Of a DNA stretch of 64,000 nucleotides, positions 53,049-63,595 are shown one piece after another (position 1 is the first letter of the stretch; the number at the start of each line of letters is the position of its first letter). A model generated the notes under the pieces. It worked only from the letters and a program-made list of their open reading frames with translations, had not been told where the DNA came from and did no database searches. Made by a program: the position numbers and the translations under genes. Source of the DNA: Schistocerca nitens (Eukaryota; Arthropoda; Insecta; Orthoptera; Acrididae); contig NC_064619.1 in assembly GCF_023898315.1 (NCBI RefSeq), positions 298,444,150 to 298,508,149 of the forward strand, given 5' to 3'.

Positions 53049-54015
53049 ATGTATAGTTATTTTAATTCACATCGTAGTCAGAAACAACAATGTGAAAAAA
53101 ATAACCCTTTCGTTTCCCAAAGTCAATACGTCCGCGAAGGCGCGACAGCAGTCCGTTTTGCAAATCTGTTCAGTGGGTTGCCATCTGCAGGCGCCAACCA
53201 ATTCGATGCAGCAATACGGAGCAGAAGGTTAACTTTGATACAGCACAACCTACAGGTGCAATCTCTAATTGTAAGAGTTCCGTAAACCAGTAGCACGATT
53301 CTCTTTAACAGTGGATCACTGATAAACAGCAATTAATTTCTGATAACTTATCGTGGGGAATATACGTCCCAGGATTAAAGAGCAATACTCACGGTTAAAT
53401 GAGAATTTTCGTATTGCTTAATCTCTCGACAGCTTCGTGTCACTACCTTCATATGAAAACGTCAGCGAAAGTTTGGAGTACGCAATTCTCGAGCTTAACC
53501 ACTTTCTTTATACTACGCATAACGATAACAATTCTTTAAAGACGTAAGTATGGTAAAGGATAGAAGGATGACATGTATTGACAAACGGACCTCAACAACT
53601 CTGAAAGGGGCGACGATAGAGGATCTACCCATTCTGCAGATTGGTGTTGGAGTCTCTCTTTGGATGGAAACCCAGCAACGAATCACGAGGTGAGTGCACA
53701 GTAGCAATGGGCTCACACGCGACCCTGTCACCAGTTCAGCAGCCCGCCACTGCCATATCCTATTCTAATGTCATTGGGTTTAAAGTGACTATAAGGTTGT
53801 TTAATGTATGTGACTGCCTGCAGCGACTCCTCTGCAATCGTGTAATGATACTGTTACGACCAATCGAAACTGCAATCGTCCGCCAAAACTGTGCGTTCTT
53901 TGAATACTCTGGGAGCTAGCTCATCTGAACAACACCACATAAAATATTAATTCAGTGTACTACATAACTGATAAAAAGATTTACACATCTTTTAAGGTAG
54001 TTATCAGCTTACAAA
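53049..54015. other. No gene recognised
   Basis: About 1 kb with no recognisable repeat or domain. Confidence 0.35.
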
Positions 54016-54865
54016 TATTTTATAAAATGCAGGACACACAAATGCTAAATTTATTTATATTTTATTCCGACCGGTTTCGGTCATAAACCGTGTTCACGAT
54101 CCTGTACGAAATACAAAACAAAAATCACGTCAAAATGCATAAAGAAAATGAGCTACAGGGAACCAAGATTATTTAGAATGTAACAACAGAAAAATAATTT
54201 CGTCGAAAAATTAATCTGCAGCCAACATTACATGTCAAAACTGAAAGTATGGTTCACTTCGAACGTTGCAAGTATGATACCCGTGTGAAGAGCAACTAAC
54301 TGAAGAGAACCAACACGAGACACACCCTCGCATTACAGGGCGAGAACTCATGGTAAACAATTCAGCGACTGCTATGGTCGCAGGTTCGAATCCTGCCTAG
54401 GGCATGGATGTGTGTGATGTCCTTAGGTTAGTTAGGTTTAAGTAGTTCTAAGTTCTAGGGGTCTGGTGACCTCAGATGTTAAGTCCCATAGTGCTCAGAG
54501 CCATTTTTTTGAAACAATTCAAAGATCAAGGACTACAAATATATCACATTCTTATTCAGGATGAGGATAACATTAATCACACACCTCGTAATAAAACTGT
54601 ATTCTACATTTTCAAGAAGACAATGTAACAAACATTTGGCGTTTTGACATGTAATATTGGCTGTAGATTAAATTTTTGACGTAAGTAATTTAACTGTTTT
54701 TACATTCGAAATAATTTTGTGACCCTGTAGGTCATTTACTTTCTGTATGTGACACGATTTTTGTTTTGTATTTCGTACAAGATCGTGAACATGGTTTATG
54801 ACCGAACCATCCGCAATAAAATATAAATAAATTTAGTATCTGTGTGTCATGCATTTTATAAAGTA
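54016..54865. mobile_element. 850-bp foldback element holding a truncated SINE
   Basis: Left arm 54016-54240 and right arm 54637-54865 are inverted copies, e.g. TTTTATAAAATGCAGGACAC against GTGTCATGCATTTTATAAAG, and GCAGCCAACATTACATGTC against GACATGTAATATTGGCTGT. The left arm on the minus strand has ACCGAAACCGGTCGGAATAAAA, the hammerhead 3' half with AATAAA, but the CTGANGA half reads GTGAACA. A SINE at 54365-54511 sits in the middle. Confidence 0.82.
54365..54511 (+). mobile_element. SINE, class-II tRNA-headed, 5'-truncated, with 10-bp TSD
   Basis: Starts within the tRNA-like head (GCGACTGCTATGGTCGCAGG), keeps the B-box and body, and ends GCCATTTTTTTG. TSD AAACAATTCA at 54355-54364 and 54512-54521. 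Confidence 0.92.
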
Positions 54866-55103
54866 TTAGCAAGGTGGTAACTGCCTTAGCAAGATGTGTT
54901 ATTGATGCAGTAAGCAGCAGAATGGTCCAGTATTACTGTCGGCAACAAGCCGAGATGGTGTTTGTGTACGGCCAAGCAGTTGGAAACGGTCGAGAGGCAG
55001 CACGGATACACCAAAACAAGTACTCTCCCAGACACCAACCATCACACATTTCAAGCCCTTTTTTGGCGTTTGTGTGATTTGGGTCCTTTCAGACAGGCGA
55101 ACG

Positions 55104-55290
55104 AAGTGAACTCTAAGGACTATGGGACTTAACATCTGAGGTCGTCAGTCCCCTAGACTTAGGACTACTTAAACCTAACTAACTTAAGGACATCACACAC
55201 ATCCATGCCCGAGGCAGGATTCGAACTTGCGACCGTAGCAGCAGTGCGGTTTCGGACTGAAGCGCCTAGAACCGTTCGGCCACAGCGGCC
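55104..55290 (-). mobile_element. SINE, class-II tRNA-headed, inside transposase pseudogene
   Basis: Minus-strand copy, somewhat diverged (left edge GAACTCTAAGGACTATGGG). CAGACAGGCGAACG at left and CAGACGAACG at right look like an imperfect TSD with a small indel. Confidence 0.88.
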
Positions 55291-55810
55291 GCCTCAGACG
55301 AACGTGCAGGGAGGCTGCCGACTGCGCATACACCAGATTTGGAGGACCAGGTTCTACAGTATATTGAGACGAACCCAAGTACAAACTCCAGGCAAGTGGC
55401 CCGTCAACATAGTGTAAGCCAAAGTATGATTATGTGTATCCTGCATAACAACTGCTACTATTCCTATCAATTGCAACGAGCGCAAGAATTATCAGTAGCG
55501 CATTTCCCTCTATGGGAAGGATTCTGTCGATGGTTTTTGCACCAGATCACCATAATTATGGGGTTTCTGTCTTCAGTCCTCTTTACCGACGAGGCAACCT
55601 TTCCCAGAGCTGGCGTCATCAGTAAGCATAATAGTCATCTGCGGGCTACAGACAATGCTCGGAGAACGGTTGAGGTATCTCATCAGCATCGGTTCAGCAT
55701 CAATGTGTGGGCAGAAATTCTTGGCGACCACAATTTGGACCGGCTTTTATTCAACAACGCCTCGACAAAGGAACTTACCTGGACTTCCTGCGGAATTATC
55801 TGCCTGGGCT

Positions 55811-55949
55811 CCGCGGTCGCAGGTTCGAATCCTGCCTCGGGTATGGATGTGTGTGACGTCCTTAGGTTAGTTAGGTTTAAGTAGTTCTAAGTCTAGGGGA
55901 CTAGTAACCTCATGTGTTAAGTCCCATAGTGCTTGGAGCCATTTGAATT
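55811..55949 (+). mobile_element. SINE, 5'-truncated, inside transposase pseudogene
   Basis: Starts CCGCGGTCGCAGGTTCGAAT and ends GCCATTTGAATT. A perfect 12-bp TSD TCTGCCTGGGCT at 55799-55810 and 55950-55961 brackets it, so deleting it restores continuity of the surrounding sequence. Confidence 0.94.
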
Positions 55950-56531
55950 TCTGCCTGGGCTGCTTGAGAATATGTCTTTGGCAATATAAGAGGTTAAGTA
56001 GTTTCTGCACGACGGAGCCCCACCCCATTTCCGCATTACAGTTCGCCGACACCGCAACACCATCTTCCCTGGAAACTGGATAGGACGCGGAGACTCTTTA
56101 GCATGGCCTGCTAGAGCACAGAACATAATCCCCCTGATTTTTACCTCTGGGGGGCATCTGAAAAGCGTTGTGTATGTTCCTGAAGTGCGGCATCTTCAAC
56201 GGCGTGTTCGCGACCCCTGTGACGCTATTTGGAGAACGGCCGGAACGTGCGAAAGAGTGCAGCAGTCCATGAAGAGACGTGTGAACGCTTGCGTTGCATC
56301 CCATGGAGGCCACTTTGAACATCTGTTGTGACGTGGATGCGATGAAGCTCTGTACTTGGACGATTTGTTGTCCATTTCCGGACACACTTTCATAGGACCT
56401 TTTTTTCCTTCATTTCCAGTCAGGAATCCGTCGCTCCATTTTGTCGGTTTTATTCATGTTCTTGCCTATAAGAGTCTAATAGGCATGGTGAGACGACAGG
56501 GTCAGCGACGATGATGTCACTTCTCGCAGCA

Positions 56532-56833
56532 AAAAAAATGGTTCAAATGGCTCTGAGCACTATTGGACTTAACATCTAAGGTCATCAGTCCCCTAGAACT
56601 TAGAACTACTTAAACCTAACTAACCTAAGGACATCACAAACATCCATGCCCGAAGCAGGATTCGAACCTGCGACCGTAGCGCTCGCGCGGTTCCAGACTG
56701 AAGCGCCTAGAACCGCTAGACCACCGCGGCCGGCGGGAAACCAAGTCACCGAAGTGTCGTCGACATGAAAGTTTTGCATCAGGCCGTTAAGCTATGCGAC
56801 ATTACTACCATTTCCAGTAGGCACCGGCCGGCT
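56532..56833 (-). mobile_element. Composite of class-II tRNA SINE plus 5S-SINE body
   Basis: 56533-56735 is a minus-strand SINE with the same ACCGCTAGACCACCGCGGCC head as the copy at 50964. It is followed without a break by the same 5S-SINE body (56736-56822) that follows that copy. TTCTCGCAGCA at 56521-56531 and TTCTCACAGCA at 56834-56844 may be an 11-bp TSD with one mismatch, implying the two parts moved as one unit. Confidence 0.78.
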
Positions 56834-57189
56834 TTCTCACAGCACATCTGTGCGTCATGCCCACCGCGTATTCCAGTAACTGTGGATGAAAATTTACGCC
56901 ACCAGGGTCAAGAGTCTGTAGGGCCGGGCGGCCTCTGGGCAGTAATTAATCAAGCTCGGCACTCGGCGCAGTAAATCAGGCGGCGAACGTTTGCGCCTAC
57001 AAATACTGGGCAGCGGAGCAGCGCTCTGCGAGGCTGTCTCGTGCTGGTTGCCACGCCAGATGCAGCGCGACGCACCAGTCTGACGAGAGGCCTTCCCGAA
57101 CAAACGCAGAAAACTTTGTGCTTAATGCCCTGCCTAAGACGGAGTCTTTAGGGACGGACCACGGACTCTGACTGGATCAAAAATGGGGA

Positions 57190-57352
57190 ACAAAAAAGGT
57201 CGTGTCGTTTTCGAAGGAACTACCCCGGCATTCGCGTTCTGCAGTTCAGGAAAGTCGCGGACTATCTAGATTAGAATGGCCGGATAAGAATTTGAATTCC
57301 GCCCCTCCCGAATCTGCCTACAGTGTCTTCCCCACTACGACTCCTCTTTCGG
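57190..57352 (-). mobile_element. tRNA-Ala-like SINE, worn copy
   Basis: CGAAGGAACTACCCCGGCAT, GAATTTGAATTCCGCCCCTC and CCCGAATCTGCCTACAGTG match the body and head of the SINE at 14567-14793 with many substitutions. Confidence 0.7.
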
Positions 57353-57450
57353 TTTCAGGAAATCATACAATTAACATCTGCAGTAATGTATATATTACTA
57401 ATTTGAATACACAGTATTAATGTTCCACAATGATATTTATCTAATAGTTG

Positions 57451-57493
57451 GTTATGAACCGGCTTTCGGCTTCTTTGGCCATCGTCAGATAAC
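57451..57493 (-). ncRNA. Hammerhead-ribozyme-like motif with stem I
   Basis: On the minus strand: GTTAT (57489-57493), CTGACGA (57482-57488), stem II GGCC/AGCC-type with AAAGA loop, GAAA (57464-57467), GCCGGU, UC, and ATAAC (57451-57455). GTTAT and ATAAC are exact complements, so stem I is present in addition to the full core. This is the only copy in the window with a 5-bp stem I. Confidence 0.58.
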
Positions 57494-58870
57494 TTAATAC
57501 TAAACAGATAGTCCTCACGACTTCAGCGAAAATTCTTAGCTCTACAAAGCTTCTTGTACAAAGTTATGTGACGTTTTATGACTATATCGATTCAAAACTC
57601 TAGCATAATGTAGCACCTAAAGGGAATCTGTTCAAATAAATCTTATAATACAGCATATTCCAATATTAAAATTATATGAATGTGTAAACGAAAAATGCTG
57701 TACACGTAACAACACAGGTTGCTGTGTCATATGGACAAACTGGTGAATGTGATGAATAAACGGAAAAAAGGGGGACGGACGAGAAAAAAGTCTATGGAAT
57801 GTGCTTGTGGAACAGTTATAGCAACCTTATTATCTAATGTGAAACAATAATTGGTGAAAGAAAAAAATAACGGTTAAATAATAACTGGCTGCTGCTGCTT
57901 TAATAAAGGTGAGTAATTAAACTGTGTTTGGTCATCAAGGAGAGGTCCGGATTCTTTGACTGGTCTAGTAGTTATAGCCCTATCTGACTGACCTAAATAT
58001 AATTTGCCACGCAGACTGCAGGAAATTAGTGTGGAATCCTATCTTTACTGTTGAACAGAAGGTGGGCAACAGTATTCCTAGAGTAAAAAGCTGGAGTATC
58101 TTCCCTGGATTTTAGTTTCCTGACAGGAACCTGAGAGGTCCTATTCATATACAGCATGGGGGCCCATTTATTATCAGTGCGGTTTTGTGCTGTCTGATGT
58201 GGATAAAGGATTGCCGTTATCCTTTGTCTCTTCTTTTTGCTGATTATGTTGTCTATTAGGGTAGGACTACAACCATTTCTTTGATTATTTTCAATTCATT
58301 TTCAAAATCTCTCAAACGGGCGGATACGAACTATGCAGTTCAAAAATATCGAGGAAGGTTCTCCAATCACCCTATCCTACAAATGCGTGCGACAGTTTTC
58401 TTTGTTATTTTGACACTATGTTTGAATCGGTTCACCCTAAAATTTACATTTCTGCGCCTTTGAAGTGCGTTTCGTACAAGCTTAAATGTAATTCTTCGCT
58501 TAATAATATCTTCTGATAAAAGTACATGCAATTGAAGTTAGTTATTGTATACTTTCCTTTCTTTACACACTCTTTCATCCTCCTTTTGTCAGTTAGGGTG
58601 TTTTAGACATTAATTTGCCTTCTTTTTAACCATTTGTAATACATGTGTAACAGAATTCTCCAGCTTAATATTGCCACACTTCTACTGCGGTGAGTGCAGC
58701 CAAGAGAACAACACAGATCTGCTACTACAGTTCCACAGGTCATGTACTGACTACTATGAGGGCATTTTTGCACAAACTGCGGAATTTGAGAATTGAGCGG
58801 GTAAAACTTGCAAAGTACGTGTGAGCTGTTATCCGACAGGGAAAGTCGTTATGTGTTACTGTGATTATTT
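57494..58870. other. No gene recognised
   Basis: AT-rich sequence, 1.4 kb, no supportable feature. Confidence 0.35.
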
Positions 58871-59039
58871 TACGTAGCCAAAGGTGAATCAGCGGAATCT
58901 ATGCGCCAGCTGGAAGCTGGATTTAACAGAGCTAGACACACGCTGAAGAAACCTGTGTCCGTTGTGATCGCCACACGCATCACCTTTCTGTACATGAAGC
59001 CACGAAGCGTGCCTGGGAAGTGGGAGCACAGTGCGGCTG

Positions 59040-59300
59040 CAGCGCTGGCCAATCACAGCCGTCCGCTCCGCCAAAGGGAGTTATCTCGGCCACGCAGCCC
59101 AGGCCTCCCCCCGGCGGGCGCGCCGAATTTCCCCAGACTTAATCCGGGCGCGCTGCTAATTAGAACAAGTTAATCAGACAATTTATCCGCCGCCCAGCGC
59201 AGCGCGGCGCAGCTCTGCGTCCCCCAAGTTCGGCCAGCGCGTGCCGCTTTCGGCTCCATTCCGCCGCCGGCGGCACCCACTCCACTCCACGTGGCCAGCA
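59040..59300. promoter_or_regulatory. GC-rich patch with AT-rich homeodomain-like sites
   Basis: CpG-rich sequence surrounds GCTAATTAGAAC and GTTAATCAGAC at about 59154-59178. This mixture is common in regulatory DNA, but open frames here have no domain. Weak evidence only. Confidence 0.25.
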
Positions 59301-59701
59301 CACCGAGCCGCGGGCCTTTAATAACTCCTTAGGTCGCAAAATGAAAAGAAAAGCGAAACTGTTAAGAAAGAAGTGAGTAGAAGAAATGGAGAAATGGGAG
59401 GGAGGCGTGCGGCTTTGTACAGAGAAGATATTAAGAACCGCCTGAAGTACTCCACTGTTCTGCTCCGAGTCAAGCATCCTACAGTCACAAGCCGAAATAA
59501 CGCCGCATTTTCCGTGGTATTAAAGACGACCGGCTGAGGTACTTCTCGTGAAAAATGTGTGCTCTTCAGAGAATCCAGACGCGTCTTCAACCGTGTGAAG
59601 TATACTATGTCAGGTACTAGAATGGTCATTGTGAGCCATGAGTGGTAGGCTCAAAGCAATTCCGTGACTTCCAGCCCGGAACCGCAGTGCTGGCGGGACA
59701 A

Positions 59702-60899
59702 CACTGACGTGACGAGCGTCATCGAATAGTGTATGCCGTACAGATCGCGGTAGTATCGCCAACACAAGGTATAAAAGGGCAGTGCATTGGCGGAGCTCCC
59801 ATTTGTACTCAGATGATTCATGTGAAAAGGTTCCCGACGTGATTATGGCCGCACACGGGAATCAACAGACTTTGAAAGCGGAATGGTAGTTGGAGTTAGT
59901 GCATGGGACAATCCATTGCGGAAATCGTTAGGGAAAGCAATATTCCGAGATTCACAGTGTGAAGAGTAGACTGAGAATACCGAGTTTCATGCATTATCTC
60001 TCACCACGAACAACACAGTGGCCGACGGACTTCACGACCGACAGCAGCGGCGTTTGCGTAGCGTTGTCACCGCTAACAAACAAGCAACACTACGTGAAAT
60101 AACCGCATGAATCAATGTTTCAAGTATGACGAACGTATCTGCCAGGTCAGTGCGGCGAAATTGGCTTTAGTGGGCTATGACATCAGACGATCGAGGCGAA
60201 TGCCTTTACTAACACCACGACAACGTCTGCTGCCCCTCCCTTGGGCTCGTAAGCACATCGATTGGACCATGGACGACTGCGAAACAGTGGCCTGGTCAGA
60301 TGAGTAACGATTTAAGTTCATAGGAGATGATGGTAGGGTTCGAATGTGTTGCAGACCCTACGAAGCTATGGAACCAAGTTGTCAACAACCCACTGTGCAA
60401 GCTGGTGGTGCCTCCATAATGGTGTGGGCTGTCTTTACATGAAAGGGACTGGGATCTCTGGTCCAATTGAGTCATCTCGTCCAACTGAACCTATCATTGA
60501 CTGGAAAACAATTCAGATACTTGGAGAGCACTGACAGCTATTCATGGACTTCATGTTCCCAAACAACGATGAAATTGTCATCTGGCCACAATTGTTCGCG
60601 ATTAGTTTGAAGAACATACTGGACAGTTCGATCGAACGATTTAGCCACGCAGATCGCCCGACATGAATCCCATCGAACATTTATGGGACACAATCGAGAG
60701 ATCAGCTCGTACACAAAATTCTGCACAGGCAATACTTTCGCAGCTATGGATGACTATACAGGCATCATGGCTGAATATTGCTGCAGGGCACTTCCAACGA
60801 CTTGTTGAGTCCATGGCACATCGAGTTGCTGAATTAAGCCGGGAAAAGAAAGTCCGAAACAATGTTAGGAGGTACCTCATGACTTTTGTCACCTCAGTG
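59702..60899 (+). mobile_element. Tc1-like transposon, complete ends
   Basis: CACTGACGTGACGAGCGTC at the left and TGACTTTTGTCACCTCAGTG at the right form the inverted ends. TA follows at 60900-60901; the left TA has mutated. The 1198-bp length is normal. It is the same family as the piggyBac-interrupted copy at 18042-21044. Confidence 0.9.
59845..60880 (+). pseudogene. Tc1-like transposase, broken
   Basis: ATG at 59845. Pieces: DFESGMVVGVS-like helix-turn-helix start, HHEQHSGRRTSRPTAAAFA near 60010, VAWSDE (60290-60307, first catalytic Asp) followed at once by a stop, RFKFIGDDGRVRMCCRPYEA, GGASIMVWAVFT, and DMNPIEHLWDTIERSA near 60660 with the last catalytic Glu in another frame. It is inactive. 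Confidence 0.88.
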
Positions 60900-61059
60900 T
60901 ATAAGTAGATATACTTCGTCTATACTAAGTATACTACATCTTTACAATCTTTTTTTCGATCTCCTTATTAATATATTTTTTTCTACTAGCCTCTCCTCTT
61001 CGTAATTTTCTGTTTGCAAATACAATAAAAATACACACAAAATGAAATGAGGTAAATCG

Positions 61060-62165
61060 GACAAATGATCACCTCCATGCCAACCAGCATGCATTTCGAA
61101 AACATCAATCACGTGAAACCCAACCCGCAGTTTTCTGACATGACATAGTGGAAGACTAGGATCTAGACAGTCAGGTTGATGCTGTATTATTCCATTTCCG
61201 AAAAGTATTTTACTCAGTGCTATACATACGCTTACTATTGAGAGAAAGATCGTGTGGAGTATCAAGCAAAACTTGTAATTGGATTTAGGATTTCTTGGCA
61301 TGGAGAACGCAGCAAGTTACCTCGGATGAAGAATCATCGACAGATGTAGAACTGACTTCGCCTGTACCCCACGGAAATGTGTTGGGTCCGTTGCTGTTCA
61401 TGTTGTATATTAATGACCTTACCACAATATTAGTACTTCCCTCATACGTTTCGCAGATGATGCAGTTATCTGTAACGAAGTGTGAAAAGAGATGTACAAA
61501 TACTGAATCGCACTGTTGGTCTTCACAAAAAAAAAAAAAGAAGAAACATAATATACTACGACTACAATATGAAAGAGTCACAGTGGTAATCGGTTACCTG
61601 ATACAAAATACTTGGGTGTAATACTCTGTAGGGATGTGAAATGGAATGATGATATAGGCTCAGTCGTAGATAAAGCAGGTGGCGGACTTCCGTTTATTAG
61701 TAGAATATTAGAGAAATGCAGTCAGTCTACAAAGGAGATTGTTTACAAAACACTCGTGCGACCCATCCTAGAATATTGCTCAAAAGTATGAGACCAGTAC
61801 CAAACACGACTAACAGGGAATACTGAAAGTACACAGAGAAAGGTAACACAAAAGGACACAGATTTGTTTGACCCGCGTGATAGAAATGTTGAAGAAACTC
61901 AACTAACTGCCATTTGAAGATATACAATTACACAAAGTTTCAAGAACTAGCTTTAAATTATGAATCTGGGAATGTATTGCAATCCCCCACGTATCGCAGC
62001 CATTGAGACCGTGAGGTCGAGATTACAAACAGTCTCCCCGTGCTCGATACGTGAATGGAACGGGAAGAAGCCCTAATACTCGTACAATGGGAAGTACCCT
62101 CTGTCATTCACTTCTCAGCAGTTTGCTGATTACGAATATCGATGCAGACCTGCAGAGGATGACCG
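61060..62165 (+). pseudogene. LINE reverse transcriptase, 3' part
   Basis: Frames show VPHGNVLGPLLFMLYINDLT (61360-61420, the QGSxLGPLLFxxYINDL block), then RFADDAVIC with the catalytic Asp pair at 61456-61461, then KYLGVILCRDVKWNDDIGSV (61605-61660), YKTLVRPILEYCS near 61750 and a C-terminal region to a 3' end near 62165 (TACGAATATCGATGCAGACC). Frameshifts separate the blocks. It is the same LINE type as the minus-strand copy at 11022-11890, and the 5' half is missing. Confidence 0.87.
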
Positions 62166-62461
62166 TCATAATGAGACACGAAACAAAATACTTTACATCC
62201 ACGTTGGCGGGATACGATCAACGGTGAACCTGGTCAAAATTACTTACATTAGATCACGAGGTGCAACGGCTGACAGACCACGTGGCGTCCACAGTCAGCC
62301 ATAATGATGTTGGCGGCAGGTTATAAGACGCAAGCACCAGCGGAGGAAAAGAAAAGGAGAATCTGATTATATATCCGGGGAAACAACTACTCTTACTACC
62401 TAAGAAGGCATCAACCTTTCTTGAGAATACGATAAAGCGTGCTAATGCAAAAAATATGAGA
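62166..62461. other. No recognisable feature
   Basis: Intervening sequence without a named feature. Confidence 0.35.
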
Positions 62462-62535
62462 CGCGCTGCCACTTGAACCCCGATTACTGGCTGTCACGAA
62501 TGCGCTTCTACAACTGAGTTATCCAACCGTATCAT
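62462..62535 (-). mobile_element. tRNA-like head remnant of a SINE
   Basis: The minus strand reads GGTTGGATAACTCAGTTGTAG (A-box-like) and CGGGGTTCAAGTGGCAG (B-box-like) at tRNA spacing. Acceptor pairing is poor, so this is a SINE relic and not a tRNA gene. Confidence 0.45.
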
Positions 62536-63482
62536 ATCTGGTTCTCTCGCTCCCCAAGAAAGGAACACCTCTTAGATAGAGCATTCGTCGAAACACAGTT
62601 CAGCACGCAATTTCGAGCAGGACGTTGCGCAACGCAATCAGTTCTGTTCACGGCATATTTTAGAGGGGCTGCGTTTAATTTCTTTCTGTCCCTTCGCTCG
62701 AAGAGTCAAGCGAGACTGAGGGACAAAACACAACACGGCATCGTATTTGGAAATGCGCTCTGCGATGAGTTCCGGAGGTCGCGTGCAGCCTAATTAATAC
62801 AAGCTTTGCTGCTGAATCGACCATTCATCATGCCTCTTCCTTTCCCCCACGCTGCTAATGCTATTTACACCCCAACGCACGAAATACGTGATGCGTGACT
62901 ACAGGAGGGCAGGGAGAGGGGTGTGTTTCGACGTTGTACTTTTTCAGTGGATGTCAGATGCACGCACAAGCTTATCCCGGATTTCTTAAGGATGTCTTGT
63001 TTCCGCTGTTTACGGCACAATAGTTCTCCAAACAAAACGATGTATCGTGCATGAGCGGTAGCAAACGCTCGTTTGGTTGTGACGCGTATGATACAGCCCC
63101 TCAGTATTAGGTGTTAATTATCTTTTGGGATTGCTTACAAGCGTTCTAAAATAGATAAAACTATTCATAGCATTTAGTTGTAAATGGATAATTCTGTCCG
63201 TACCTACATAGTACTTCCAGATTTTTTCTTCTCTTCCAGGAATGCTGGAGTGCCTCTGTGATACCTTAAGCCACGGGAAAAGTATGTAGGAGGATATAAA
63301 AGTAAAATATATATCGTATGCAAGGGTGATATTCTGCGACGGAAAAGCATGCTTGCTCGCTTCGCAAGAAACAGTGCCAATCTTAGTTCCGCGTGATTAG
63401 CGGCATCTATCCTCTGCAGATCACCGTTAATTGCGTGTGAGCTGTCAAGGGTCCATCAATAACCTCTGTGTACTGGAGCACT

Positions 63483-63488
<6 letters not shown>
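62536..63488. other. No gene recognised
   Basis: About 950 bp. An imperfect hairpin GTCCCTTCGCTCG / CGAGACTGAGGGAC lies at about 62688-62725. Nothing else is supportable. Confidence 0.35.
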
Positions 63489-63554
<66 letters not shown>

Positions 63555-63563
63555 AAGAAAGAG

Positions 63564-63594
<31 letters not shown>

Positions 63595-63595
63595 T
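63489..63595. repeat. (GA)n microsatellite with GAAA interruptions
   Basis: GA units with AAAGAAAG interruptions. It explains the ERERER/SLSLSL peptides. Confidence 0.97.

Larger units (their letters stand above)
54921..56385 (+). pseudogene. Mariner/Tc1-superfamily transposase with two SINE insertions
   Basis: Coding pieces in order: MVQYYCRQQAEMVFVYGQAV and following helix-turn-helix region (54921-55077); SINE (55104-55290); LEDQVLQYIETNPSTNSRQV and SVLFTDEATFPRAGVISKHN with first catalytic Asp (55335-55810); SINE (55811-55949); FLHDGAPPHF with second catalytic Asp near 56020, WIGRGD, a degraded SPDL region (ARAQNIIPL), GGHLKSVVYVPEV (56145-56185), then RRVNACVASHGGHFEHLL to 56330. Several frameshifts and the insertions make it inactive. 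End repeats were not identified. The same type is seen, more decayed, at 7390-8290. Confidence 0.88.

Noticed and set aside
62688..62725. Hairpin GTCCCTTCGCTCG / CGAGACTGAGGGAC as a structured RNA
   Set aside because: Pairing is imperfect with internal mismatches and no second copy was seen to support it.
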